From Sternotherus odoratus (lineage: Eukaryota > Chordata > Testudines > Kinosternidae): DNA of 64,000 nucleotides. Location of the stretch: contig JAVMKO010000006.1 in NCBI GenBank assembly GCA_032164245.1, positions 5,161,001-5,225,000 of the forward strand, in the 5' to 3' direction. The position numbers and the translations under genes were made by a program. This document shows, one piece after another, positions 32,128 to 42,289 of this stretch (within the stretch, counting starts at the first letter, position 1; every line of letters starts with the position of its first letter). The notes beneath the pieces were generated by a model that was given only the letters and a program-made list of their open reading frames with translations, had not been told where the DNA came from and searched no databases.

Positions 32128-32425
32128 AGAGACCGGGTCTCACTGTCTCGCCCAGGCTACGCTGCAGGGGCTATTCACGGGCGCGATCCCACTACTGATC
32201 CGCACGGGAGTTTTGACCTGCTCCGTTCCCGACCTGGGCCGGTTCACCCCTCCTCAGGCAACCTGGGGACCCCGGGCTCCCCCGGGATCACCATATTGAT
32301 GCCGACCTTAGTGCGGACACCCGCTCGGTACAGCCCCCTGCAGCCCAGAACTCCCGAGCTCAAGCGATCCGCCGGCCTCCGCCTCCCCGGGCGCTGGATC
32401 ACAGGCACCAGCCACGGCGCCCGGC
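32128..32425 (-). ncRNA. RN7SL: 7SL (SRP) RNA copy 4, one-base deletion
   Basis: 298 nt with T5 at 32124-32128. Differs from copy 5 by a deleted base in the GATCCCAGCGCC segment of the Alu domain, GGTCGGCATC for GTTCGGCATC in helix 6, and GTACC for GTGCC. Its 3' end faces that of copy 3, about 780 bp away. Probably a pseudogene or weak copy. Confidence 0.9.
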
Positions 32426-33229
32426 TGGGTTCGTGGGCTGCCAGCCGCGGCTTGAAACTCAGCTGGTGAGTTCTGGGCGTGGGCCGGGCGGGGCAGCCTG
32501 GGACCGGGAGATGCTCCTGCTGCCTCCCAGATAAGATCTCGGAGGGGTCGGTGCCCCCATCCTCCGCCCAGGAGCCCCGGTGTGTGGGTACCTCCGCCCC
32601 CCGACAGAACCCTGCCTGTGTCGGTGTCCGTCCCTCTGTAGGGGATCCCGGGGTTGGAGGCCCTTTCCCCCCCTTAGCAGATCCTGGGTGTGTGGGTGCC
32701 TCTCTCCCCCCATAGATCTCGAGTGGTGGGTGCCCCTGTTCGCCCTTCCAGCATCCCTGCTGTATGGGGGTCTCCCCAGCCCCAGTTCAGGATCCCCGCA
32801 GTGTGAGACCCCCACTCCCCCCGACAAATTTTCGTTGAATAGGGGAGGGAGACACCCACCCACCCGAGATCCTTAAAGGGCTGGAGTGCAGCCCCGCCCC
32901 AGGGATTCTTAGGGGTGGGGGGAATCGAGACAGCCCTAGACACTGAGATCCCTTCCTCCGAGGAGCCTGGGCAGGACACAATCCCCCTTTACAGCTCTGC
33001 CAGACAACCTTCCTCCCACCCCTCCACACGCTCTTCTTATCTGGGGGTGAAGCGAGGGAAACCCCATGGAGGATTCTCAGCTGGCGGGCTGGAGGCACCC
33101 ACATACCAGGTATTCCTAAGGGGGGAGGAACAGGGACTCTCACCTCTGGGAGTGGATCGCCTGCTGGGATCATCTGGGAATATTCCACCTCATCAGTTCC
33201 CTGCCAGTCCCTTGGGGGGGACGGGACTT

Positions 33230-33400
33230 TGATCTCTGTATCTGGTACCCACTTTAACCCCCTGAGGACTGAAATGCTTTGGTCTGTCCAGTGTCTTTGG
33301 GATCAACACGTGCCTTGGTGGAATTCTCTGTCCTGTGTTATCCGGGGGTGAGACCCGCTGATCGAATGGTCCCTTCTGCCCTGAACTCCAGGAAAACCTT
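33230..33400 (+). mobile_element. CR1 3' fragment with empty LINE site
   Basis: Inverted duplicate of 27290-27373 plus 30094-30180, here continuous (GGTGGAATTCTCTGTCCTG). The AATT at 33322-33325 is the uninterrupted version of the LINE insertion point. Confidence 0.8.
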
Positions 33401-33865
33401 CCCCCGGCGTCTCCCGAAGGTGTCAGACACCATGGTGATGGGCCCAATAAACGAGACTGAAGGCCGCGCTTTAGCGTGTTTGCCAAAAGGGTGTTTGCCA
33501 GAGATGTAAAGGGGGGAGGGGACTGTGTCCTGCCCAGGCCCCTCGGAGGAAGGGATCTCAGTGTGTGTGTCTGTCTCTATTCCTCCCCCCATAACACTCC
33601 CTGGTGTGTGGGTGCGCTGGGCCCCCTGAGAGAGCCCCGGTGTTTGGGTGCCTCTGTCTGCCCCACGAGGGACCCTGTGGATGTGGGTCTTCTCCGCGTT
33701 AATGAGGCTGTCCGGTGCCCCTGGCCCTCCATGATCTGTGGGGTTCTCCGATCCCCTTTTTCAGCATCAGTGTTGCATGGGTTCGTCCCTCTTCCCCGCC
33801 CCAATTCAGGATCCCCACGTGTGAGAGCCCCCACCCCCGATAGAGGCGCGCGGGGGGGGGGAGGT

Positions 33866-33925
33866 TTGAAAAGAGACCCGCTGTCACTGTGCCCAGCCGG
33901 TGCTACGGGAACTGTTCTCAATCCC
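33866..33925 (-). pseudogene. 7SL 3'-end stub beside copy 5
   Basis: Near-identical to the stub at 32050-32112 (TTTGAAAAGAGACCCGCTGT), so it was duplicated with the unit. Confidence 0.6.
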
Positions 33926-33939
33926 GGGTCTGTCTAAAA

Positions 33940-34238
33940 AGAGACCGGGTCTCACTGTCTCGCCCAGGCTACGCTGCAGGGGCTATTCACGGGCGCGATC
34001 CCACTACTGATCCGCACGGGAGTTTTGACCTGCTCCGTTCCCGACCTGGGCCGGTTCACCCCTCCTCAGGCAACCTGGGGACCCCGGGCTCCCCCGGGAT
34101 CACCATATTGATGCCGAACTTAGTGCGGACACCCGCTCGGCACAGCCCCCTGCAGCCCAGAACTCCCGAGCTCAAGCGATCCGCCGGCCTCCGCCTCCCC
34201 GGGCGCTGGGATCACAGGCACCAGCCACGGCGCCCGGC
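33940..34238 (-). ncRNA. RN7SL: 7SL (SRP) RNA copy 5, consensus
   Basis: 299 nt, T5 at 33936-33940. By eye identical to copy 3 throughout, with complete Alu domain, helix 6 and helix 8 motifs. The upstream 60 bp (AACTCACCAGCTGAGTTTC and a CCGCGG) are shared with copies 1-4 and 6. First of three direct units spaced about 1.64 kb. Confidence 0.96.
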
Positions 34239-34724
34239 TGGCTTCGGGGGCTGCCAGCCGCGGCTTGAAACTCAGCTGGTGAGTTCTGGGCGTGGGCCGG
34301 ACGGGGGCAGCCTGGGACCGGGAGATGCTCCTGCTGCCTCCCCCCCGCCACCCTCCCCCGCCCCCGGATCTCAGGTCGGGTGCAGGCTCCGCTGTCCTCC
34401 CAGATAAATTCCCGGACCGGTCGGTGCCCCCATCCCCGCCCAGGAGCCCCGGTGTGTGGGTACCTCCGCCCCCCTACAGAACCCTGCCTGTGTCGGTGTC
34501 CGTCCCTCTGTAGGGGATCCCGGGGTTGGATGCCGTTTCCCCCCCTTACCAGATCCTGGGTGGGTTGGTTCCCATTTCCCCGCATAGATCTCGGGTGGGG
34601 GTGCCCCTGTTCGCCCTTCCAGCATCCCTCGTGCATGGGGGGCCTCCCCCTCCCCAGTTCAGGATCCCCACGTGTGAGAGTCCCCAGCCCGGATAAAGGA
34701 GCGGTCGGGGGGGGGGGCTGTTTG

Positions 34725-35030
34725 TATAAAACGCGTCCCGCTCTCGCTGTCCTGCCCAGGCGGCTGTTCGCAGCTGCAGCTGCAGCAACCCCCCCCCCCT
34801 ATCAATCCGCGCGGGGGGGTAACTCGCTCCAGGGGAGACCTTCTCCCCCTCCCCCCTTCGGGAGCCTGGGGACCCCGACCTGCCCAGAAATCACCCCGTC
34901 TCCAACCGCAGCACAGACACCGGCTCAGCACCGCACGGGGGCAGCTCTGAGCGCCGCCCCTCAGCTCCGCTCAGCCGCCTGCTTCAGGACACGGCGGGTT
35001 ACAGGCGAGAGCCAAGTCCCGTTCGGCCCG
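34725..35030 (-). pseudogene. Old, diverged 7SL copy A
   Basis: Colinear with 7SL over its length although strongly diverged: CTGTCCTGCCCAGGCGGCTG for the 3' end, TATCAATCCGCGCGGG for the CTACTGATCCGCACGGG segment, GGAGCCTGGGGACCCCGACC, and GGGTTACAGGCGAGAGCCAA near the 5' end. The upstream flank also aligns (GGTCAGTTCCAGCGCTTGGC). The conserved helix 6 segment is lost and the terminator is reduced, so it is a pseudogene. Confidence 0.7.
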
Positions 35031-35341
35031 GTTCGGCCCGGTTCGGCCCAGCTCCAGCTAGGAGCTCGGCCGGTCAGTTCCAGCGCTTGGCCAGACGGGG
35101 GCAGCACGAAGGGCAAATCAAATCCCTCCCCAATCTGACGATTAAAGCCGCGCGCCCCGGGGGAGGATCCGGGTTTTTGCCTTTCAAGCCCGGGGAAGGC
35201 GCGTTGTCCTGTCTGGAGCCGGAGGGCGAAGGCTCCGGTGATCCCGCGGCGCGGAGGCGGATAAGCGGCGGGTTCCAGATCCCCGGGCGGGGGGATGGGT
35301 CGGTTTCAAGGGTCTTTAATTCACCAGAAAAAAGGTTGAAG

Positions 35342-35352
35342 ACCGGAAGTGA
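35342..35352 (+). promoter_or_regulatory. ETS-type motif ACCGGAAGTGA
   Basis: A strong ETS/GABP-type core, repeated at the same place in the next unit (near 36979). It is not close to a 7SL 5' end, so its function is unknown. Confidence 0.3.
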
Positions 35353-35587
35353 CCATTGTTAACAGGGCGGCTAATTATCGAGCGGAACAAGCCCCGCAAG
35401 GGACGCGGGGGATTCCCCGGCACTTGCCGCTTGTCAGTCCAGACCGCAGCTTCTGCTGCAAAGTACCTGGTTGGTGGGTGTCCCTGTTCCCCCTTCAGTA
35501 CCCCGGGGACGTGGCGCCTCCGTTCCCCCAATTCAGGAGCCCCAGCGTGTGGCTGCTCCCGTCCCATCCCCCCGGGTCTGTCTAAAA

Positions 35588-35886
35588 AGAGACCGGGTCT
35601 CACTGTCTCGCCCAGGCTACGCTGCAGGGGCTATTCACGGGCGCGATCCCACTACTGATCCGCACGGGAGTTTTGACCTGCTCCGTTCCCGACCTGGGCC
35701 GGTTCACCCCTCCTCAGGCAACCTGGGGACCTCGGGCTCCCCCGGGATCACCATATTGATGCCGAACTTAGTGCGGACACCCGCTCGGTACAGCCCCCTG
35801 CAGCCCAGAACTCCCGAGCTCAAGCGATCCGCCGGCCTCCGCCTCCCCGGGCGCTGGGATCACAGGCACCAGCCACGGCGCCCGGC
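35588..35886 (-). ncRNA. RN7SL: 7SL (SRP) RNA copy 6
   Basis: 299 nt, T5 at 35584-35588. Two differences from copy 5 seen by eye: GTACC for GTGCC, and GAGGTCC for GGGGTCC in the segment after helix 6. All main motifs kept. Starts are about 1648 bp from copy 5 and 1637 bp from copy 7. Confidence 0.94.
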
Positions 35887-36374
35887 TGGGTTCGGGGGCT
35901 GCCAGCCGCGGCTTGAAACTCAGCTGGTGAGTTCTGGGCGTGGGCCGGGCGGGGGCAGCCTGGGACCGGGAGATGCTCCTGCTGCCTCCCCCCCGCCACC
36001 CTCCCCCGCCCCCGGATCTCAGGTCGGGTGCAGGCTCCGCTGTCCTCCCAGATAAATTCCCGGACCGGTCGGTGCCCCCATCCCCGCCCAGGAGCCCCGG
36101 TGTGTGGGTACCTCCGCCCCCCTACAGAACCCTGCCTGTGTCGGTGTCCGTCCCTCTGTAGGGGATCCCGGGGTTGGATGCCCTTTTCCCCCCTTACCAG
36201 ATCCTGGGTGGGTTGGTTCCCATTTCCCCGCATAGATCTCGGGTGGGGGTGCCCCTGTTCGCCCTTCCAGCATCCCTCGTGCATGGGGGGCCTCCCCCTC
36301 CCCAGTTCAGGATCCCCACGTGTGAGAGTCCCCAGCCCGGATAAAGGAGCGGTCGGGGGGGGGGGGGGGGCTGT

Positions 36375-36678
36375 TTGTATAAAACGCGTCCCGCTCTCGC
36401 TGTCCTGCCCAGGCGGCTGTTCGCAGCTGCAGCTGCAGCAACCCCACCCCCTATCAATCCGCGCGGGGGGGGGGGGTAACTCGCTCCAGGGGAGACCTTC
36501 TCCCCTCCCCCCTTCGGGAGCCTGGGGACCCCGACCTGCCCAGAAATCACCCCGTCTCCAACCGCAGCACAGACACCGGCTCAGCACCGCACGGGGGCAG
36601 CTCTGAGCGCCGCCCCTCAGCCGCCTGCTTCAGGACACGGCGGGTTACAGGCGAGAGCCAAGTCCGGTTCGGCCCGGT
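36375..36678 (-). pseudogene. Old, diverged 7SL copy B
   Basis: Duplicate of the diverged copy at 34725-35030, carried along by the 1.64-kb tandem duplication, with small indels (longer G runs and one fewer TTCGGCCCGG unit). Confidence 0.7.
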
Positions 36679-37224
36679 TCGGCCCAGCTCCAGCTAGGAG
36701 CTCGGCCGGTCAGTTCCAGCGCTTGGCCAGACGGGGGCAGCACGAAGGGCAAATCAAATCCCTCCCCAATCGGACGATTAAAGCCGCGGCGCCCCGGGGG
36801 AGGATCCGGGTTTTTGCCTTTCAAGCCCGGGGAAGGCGCGTTGCTCTGTCTGGAGCCGGAGGGCGAAGGCTCCGGTGATCCCGCGGCGCGGAGGCGGAGA
36901 AGCGGCGGGTTCCAGATCCCCGGGCGGGGGGATGGGTCGGTTTCAAGGGTCTTTAATTCACCAGAAAAAAGGTTGAAGACCGGAAGTGACCATTGTTAAC
37001 AGGGCGGCTAATTATCGAGCGGAACAAGCCCCGCAAGGGACGCGGGGGATTCCCCGGCACTTGCCGCTTGCCAGTCCAGACCGCAGCTTCTGCTGCAAAG
37101 TACCTGGTTGGTGGGTGTCCCTGTTCCCCCTTCAGTACCGCGGGGACGTGGCGCCTCCGTTCCCCCAATTCAGGAGCCCCAGCGTGTGGCTGCTCCCGTC
37201 CCATCCCCCCGGGTCTGTCTAAAA

Positions 37225-37523
37225 AGAGACCGGGTCTCACTATCTCGCCCAGGCTACGCTGCAGGGGCTATTCACGGGCGCGATCCCACTACTGATCCGC
37301 ACGGGAGTTTTGACCTGCTCCGTTCCCGACCTGGGCCGGTTCACCCCTCCTCAGGCAACCTGGGGACCCCGGGCTCCCCCGGGATCACCATATTGATGCC
37401 GACCTTAGTGCGGACACCCGCTCGGCACAGCCCCCTGCAGCCCAGAACTCCCGAGCTCAAGCGATCCGCCGGCCTCCGCCTCCCCGGGCGCTGGGATCAC
37501 AGGCACCAGCCACGGCGCCCGGC
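37225..37523 (-). ncRNA. RN7SL: 7SL (SRP) RNA copy 7, unique upstream flank
   Basis: 299 nt, T5 at 37221-37225. Differs from copy 5 by GGTCGGCATC in helix 6 and by one base near the 3' end (GAGATAGTGAG for GAGACAGTGAG). Its upstream flank (AGAAACTAAAACCA just before the start) is not shared with the other six copies, so it marks the right edge of the duplicated block. It may keep the original promoter or may have landed next to unrelated sequence. Confidence 0.93.
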
Positions 37524-37797
37524 TGGTTTTAGTTTCTCCCACTTCCAGCTTCAGACGCTGCTGGTGCGCTCTGTGCTCGGCGCGGGGGGACGAGCCTGGC
37601 ACGGAGCTGACGCTCTGAGTGTTATTTGCAGGGTGCACTTCAAATGGGCACAAGGCAGGTTGCTCGTCTGAGTTCTTGTCATTTCTGCGCGTTGGCCATA
37701 GGGGGGGGGGCTGGAATTGGCCTAATGCCCCATCTCCAGCCCGCCACAAGCTCTAATTGGACCGATGAAACACCTGGCAGAATTGGACTGTTTACAA

Positions 37798-38384
37798 CAG
37801 GGGTCTCAAACTCAAATGACCACGAGGGCCGCATGAGGACTAGTGCACTGGCTCGAGGGCCGCACCACTGACACACACACACACCCTCGCTGCCCCGGCT
37901 TTGCCCCCACTCCACCCCTTCCGTGAGGACTAGTGCACTGGCCCGAGGGCCACACCACTGACACACACCCTGCCCTTGCTACCCCGGCTCTGCCCCCACT
38001 CCACCCCTTCCAAGAGGACTAGTGCACTGGCCCGAGGGCCACACCACTGACACACACCCCGCCCTTGCTGCCCCGGCTCCGCCCCCACTCCACCCCTTCC
38101 AAGAGGTCCCACCCCTGCCCCACCTCCTCCTCTGAGCACGCAGCTCCCCATTCCCTCCTGGAAAGCGCTAGGCACCACCAACAGCTGTTTGGCAAACAAA
38201 GCAAGAGAACTCTAGGAAGTCCAGAGCTAGAAACACACACGGCCCAGCCAGGCAGCAGAGAAGCCTCCACTTCTGGCCCCTCCGTCCTGCAAACTGCTAT
38301 GGGAAGACCAGGAAGCTTGGCGGGCCGCAGGGAAGGGCTTTGCGGGCCGCATGTGGCCCCCGGGCCGCATGTTTGAGACCCCTG
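37798..38384. mobile_element. hAT element with internal tandem repeat
   Basis: Left end CAGGGGTCTCAAACTC, right end GTTTGAGACCCCTG; exact 8-bp duplication GTTTACAA (37790-37797 and 38385-38392). The interior holds about three units of roughly 85 bp, each with GGACTAGTGCACTGGC and GACACACACC. Open frames are by-products. Confidence 0.93.
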
Positions 38385-38392
38385 GTTTACAA

Positions 38393-39019
38393 GAACTCAC
38401 CAAATGTAACTAGACCTCCCCCGTTGTCTTTCTCCTGCCTTGTTCGTTTTCCGGAGTGCCCCCTGATCTCTACTATGTGCTGCATTAGATCAGGCGTGCT
38501 CTGGTTCTCCGGTTGCTATTGAAGACCGGTGTAAATCACAGATACCCACACAGTGACAGGCTGAGAAACTTGGGGTGGGGGGAAGGAGCCATTCACCGTT
38601 TGAACTAAAGGAAACCTTCCTCTGCTGAAACCGGCCCCCTTCTTCCCCAGGGTTTCCAAACGAGTAGATGTTTTCAGATGTTAGCGTGCAAACTCTACTA
38701 TCCTTTGTACTGACTCCTATATCTCGGAAATCTCATTTGGGCTCTGATCCCTCCCTCCCACAGTAGCAACTTTTCCATGGGTGCAGTTTGAGGACACGGG
38801 GCTATCAACACAATCCAGGGCTTGATTTACTTCTGGTTCCCTCCCCACGGGATTTGCTAGCGTAGGCAGATTTATATTTCCAATCAGGGCATCGCAGGAG
38901 CCCAGGCTGGCAGACGCTGCACTGGAAATGTCTTGAATCAGTGCATTCTTGTGCGAGGATCCCCTGCTTTGGACCGCTTCCTCAGCTGTCCCAAGCAGCT
39001 GCAGGGTCCCCGATGGAGT
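38393..39019. other. Intergenic, nothing recognised
   Basis: Unique-looking sequence between a hAT element and a LINE. A minus-strand frame of 106 codons (38717-39037) overlaps the LINE end, lacks recognised motifs and is not called. Confidence 0.5.
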
Positions 39020-41040
39020 GAACATAGGAACGGCCATACTGAGTCAGAGCAAAGGTCCATCTAGCCCAGTATCCTGTCTGTCGACAGTGGCCAATGCCAG
39101 GTGCCCCAGAGAGAATGTACAGAACAGGGAATTATCAAGTGATCCATCCTGTGTTGCCCATTCCCAGCTTCTGGCAAACAGAGGGTAGGGACACCATCCC
39201 AGCCCATCCTGGTTAATAGCCATGGATGGACCTATCCTCCTTTTAACTTATCTGGTTAGTTTTTGAATCCTTTTATAGTTTGTGCTTCACAACGTCCTCT
39301 GGCAAGGAGTTCCACAGGTTGACTGTGTGTTCTGTGAAACAATATTTCCTTTTGTTTGTTTAAACCTGCTGCCTATTAATTTCATTTGGTGGCCCCTACT
39401 TCTTCTGTTATGAGAAAGTATAACTAACACTTCCTTATCTACTTTCTCCACACCAGTCATGATTTTATAGACCTCTACCATATCCCCCTTTGGTTGTCTC
39501 TTTTACAAGGTGAAAAGTCCCAGTCTTAATTAATCTCCTCATATATCAGCCATTTCATACTCCAGATAATTTTTGGTGCCCTTTTCTGAATCTTTTCCAA
39601 ATGCAATATATATTTTTTGAGATGGGGGCGACTACATCTGCACACAGTTTTCAAGACATGGACATACTTTTCTGTCTTATTATCTATCCCTTTCTTAATT
39701 ATTCCCAACATTCAGTTCGCTTTTTTGACTGCTGCTGCACATTGAGTGGATGATTTCAGTGAACTATCCACAATGAGTCTAAGATTTCTTTCTTGAGTGG
39801 TAACAGCTAATTTAGACACCATTGTTTTATGTATAGTTGGGATTATGTTTTCCAATGTGCATTACTTTGTATTTATCAACATCGAATTCAACATTGCCAT
39901 TTTGTTGCCCAGTCGCAGTCTGCCTGGGGCTTAACTTTCTTGAGTAGTTTTGTATCATATACAAATTTTGCCACCTATTTTCCCTGTTTTCCAGATCGTT
40001 TATGAATATGTTGAATAGGACTGGGCCCACTACAGACCACTGGGGGACACCACTATTTATCTCACTCCATTCCAAAAAACTGACCATTTATTCGTACTCT
40101 TTGTTTCCTATCTTTTAACCAGTTACTGTTCCATGAATGAACTTTCCCTCTTATCCCATAACTGTTCAGTTTGTTTAAGAGCCTTTGGTGAGGAACCTTG
40201 TCAAAGGCTTTCTGAAAATCTAAATACATTATATCCACTGGCTCTCCATTGTCCATATGCTTGTTGACCCCTACAAAGAATTCTAGTATATTGGTGAGAC
40301 ATGATTTCCCTTTACAAAAACCACGTTGACTCTTCCCTAACAAATAATGTTCATCTACATGTTTAACAATTTTGTTCTTTACTACAGTTTGCCCAGAACT
40401 GAAATCAGGCTTACCAGCCTGTAATTCATTGGGTCATCTCTGGAGCCCTTTTAAAAAATTGTCGTCACATTAGCTATCCTTCAGTTCTTTGGTACAGAAG
40501 CTGATTTAAATGACAGGTTACAGACAACAGTAAAAAGTCCTGCAATTTCACATGTGAGTAGGGTTACTATCTGTCCCTATTTCCCCGGACAGCCTCGGCT
40601 TTTTCATCTTTAAATAGCTGTCCAGGAGGAATTTGTAATAAGGTACAAAGGTCTGGGATTTTTCCTTGGGACAAGGGTTGGGGTAGTCAGGGGACAGGTA
40701 GGAAGTAGTGTCCTAAGGGGGCAGTTAGGGTGGGGGAGCCTCAGGAGGGGGCAGTCAGGGGACAAGAAGCAGGGGGCTCAGATAGGGGGTGGGGCCGGGC
40801 TCCCAGGAAGGAGCAGTCAGGGGACAAGGGGGGGGGTTTGGGGATTCTGAGGGGGGCAGTCAGGGGATAGGAAGCGGAAGGAAGTGGATGGGGTGGGGCG
40901 CGGCATCAGTGCTCCCCCCCCATGTCCTCTTTTTATTGTTGAAATATAGTAACCCTACATTTGAGTCCCTTCAGAACTCTTGGGTGAATACAGTCTGGTC
41001 CTGGTGACTTATTACTATTTAGTAATCAACAGTAATAAGA
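39020..41040 (-). mobile_element. Old CR1-clade LINE, degraded, with nested insertion
   Basis: Minus strand. The 3' end (CATAGGAACGGCCATACTGA and GATGGACC in reverse) is of the same type as the LINE at 27374-30089. Broken frames encode AFDKVPHQRLL, VPQWSVVGPVLFNIFINDL and KYKVMHIGKHNPNYT, all reverse-transcriptase landmarks. Many stops and frameshifts. It continues to about 41040 after the insertion at 40559-40957. Confidence 0.85.
40559..40957. mobile_element. hAT-like MITE nested in the LINE
   Basis: Perfect 12-bp terminal inverted repeats TAGGGTTACTAT and ATAGTAACCCTA, flanked by CATGTGAG (40551-40558) and CATTTGAG (40958-40965), an 8-bp duplication with one mismatch. Interior has GGGGCAGTCAGGGGAC repeats. 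Confidence 0.85.
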
Positions 41041-41414
41041 CAATTTGCAAACTCCTTCTGTCAATGCCAGGCCTCTCCCGTTCTCCTCCCTGTACATCCT
41101 CATCCACAGATGGGCACCTTGAGTGTATGTTGTGGGGAGGGGCTGGTACAGCTTCCTCTGGGGCTACCTGTGTCTGGTAACCAGGGTTTCCATCCTGCAA
41201 AGCAACACTAAACCTCACCTGCCCGGCCACTAAACCTCACCTGCCCGGCTCCCCCTTCCCTGCCCAGCGGAGCCGGGCTCTGGGAACAAGGGACCCACCC
41301 TAGGAAGGAGCACACCAGGCCTCAGGAATCAGCAGTGTCGCTCTCAGGTAAACCCTCCTCCCCACGAAGGACACCCCAAGCCTCACAGTGCGCCCCCCTC
41401 TGGCAGGGGTCCCT

Positions 41415-41459
41415 GGCTCTGGTAGCCCCCCCACTCCCATGGGGGGGGCTACCAGAGCC
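41415..41459. repeat. Perfect 18-bp hairpin
   Basis: GGCTCTGGTAGCCCCCC pairs with GGGGGGGCTACCAGAGCC across an 8-base loop (ACTCCCAT). No T run follows on the plus strand, so it is not an obvious Pol III terminator. Confidence 0.8.
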
Positions 41460-41714
41460 TCCTAGTGCCCAGCTTCCCCTTAGATGTGCCAGACGCTCAT
41501 GACCCCTCCCCCCACCTTAGAGGGGGATCCCCCTTTTCCGCTCAGGCGGCCCCTGCCTGCACCCAAGGGAACAGCCCTCTGCCCCGAAGACACGCCCATT
41601 GCTGGAGCTGCCTGTCCCTTTAAGAGGGAGCCGTGGCACTATATACCCGCGTGCCAGTGCTGACGTGTGCTCGCCCGGCTCCTCTCCTTCTACAAGACAC
41701 GCCCCATGGCCACC

Positions 41715-42265
41715 CGCATGCGCAGTTCCTGCCTGGGGATTTTCACAGAGCTCATCCCCGTGACGTGCTGGGTGGGGAGATGTCATTGGGCATGCGCATC
41801 CGTGGCAAGGCGGAAGTAAGACTACACGTTGGCGCATGCGCAAATCTTGTCCCGGGCACATAAGGCGGGATTCTTCAGGGGCCGCTCCCTGGTGGTCCGG
41901 TTGTGATCTGACGGCGCCTGCGCAACGTCAGTCAGAGGTGGGAGGGGCTCTTCCTGCGTGTGCATGCGCGGCACCACTATTGCGCATGCGCAGCCCTGAG
42001 GCCGGAGACAAGCACGTTCGTTCAAAAATCGAAGCGCTGGGTGGGTTGCCGTGCGCATGCGCGATCGCGGCATGGCGGTCGGGGCGGTAGATTCCCTTAC
42101 AGACGGGGCTGGCTGTGCACATGCTCAGAGGACCATTGGGGGAGTCTCCTTTGTGAGGCCCTTCCTGTCCGGGCGGATGGGTCCGCTTGTGCGCATGCGC
42201 GCTTGGTTCGCGCTGCCTGAGGGGCGGGGTTCGTCACTCCGGCCCGGCGCGCTGTGCGCAGGCGC
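41715..42265. promoter_or_regulatory. Cluster of nine NRF1-type sites
   Basis: Sites matching or close to YGCGCAYGCGCR at 41715 (CGCATGCGCA), 41790, 41832 (GCGCATGCGC), 41913 (GGCGCCTGCGCA), 41961, 41981 (TGCGCATGCGCA), 42052 (TGCGCATGCGCG), 42190 (TGCGCATGCGCG) and 42254 (TGCGCAGGCGCG). NRF1 drives housekeeping CpG-island promoters. Confidence 0.8.
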
Positions 42266-42289
42266 GCTGCCGGCTGAGGGGAAGTGAAG

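Larger units (their letters stand above)
25103..37523. repeat. Duplicated and inverted block containing the 7SL cluster
   Basis: A GC-rich block of repeated units. The marker CTGGCAGGGAACTGATGAGG lies at 25103 (+) and 30203 (+), and in reverse near 33211. 25360-26119 mirrors 26361-26950 around a centre near 26240. 30091-31350 mirrors 33326-32128 around a centre near 31708. 33940-37523 is three direct units about 1.64 kb apart. Between the 7SL genes the DNA is made of degenerate units of roughly 45-50 bp around GGATCCCNGTGTGTGGGTGC and CCCCTGTTCGCCCTTCCAG. All long open frames in this block are compositional. Confidence 0.85.

Noticed and set aside
38717..39037. 106-codon minus-strand frame
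   Set aside because: No recognised motif, overlaps the 3' end of a LINE, no splice or promoter context.
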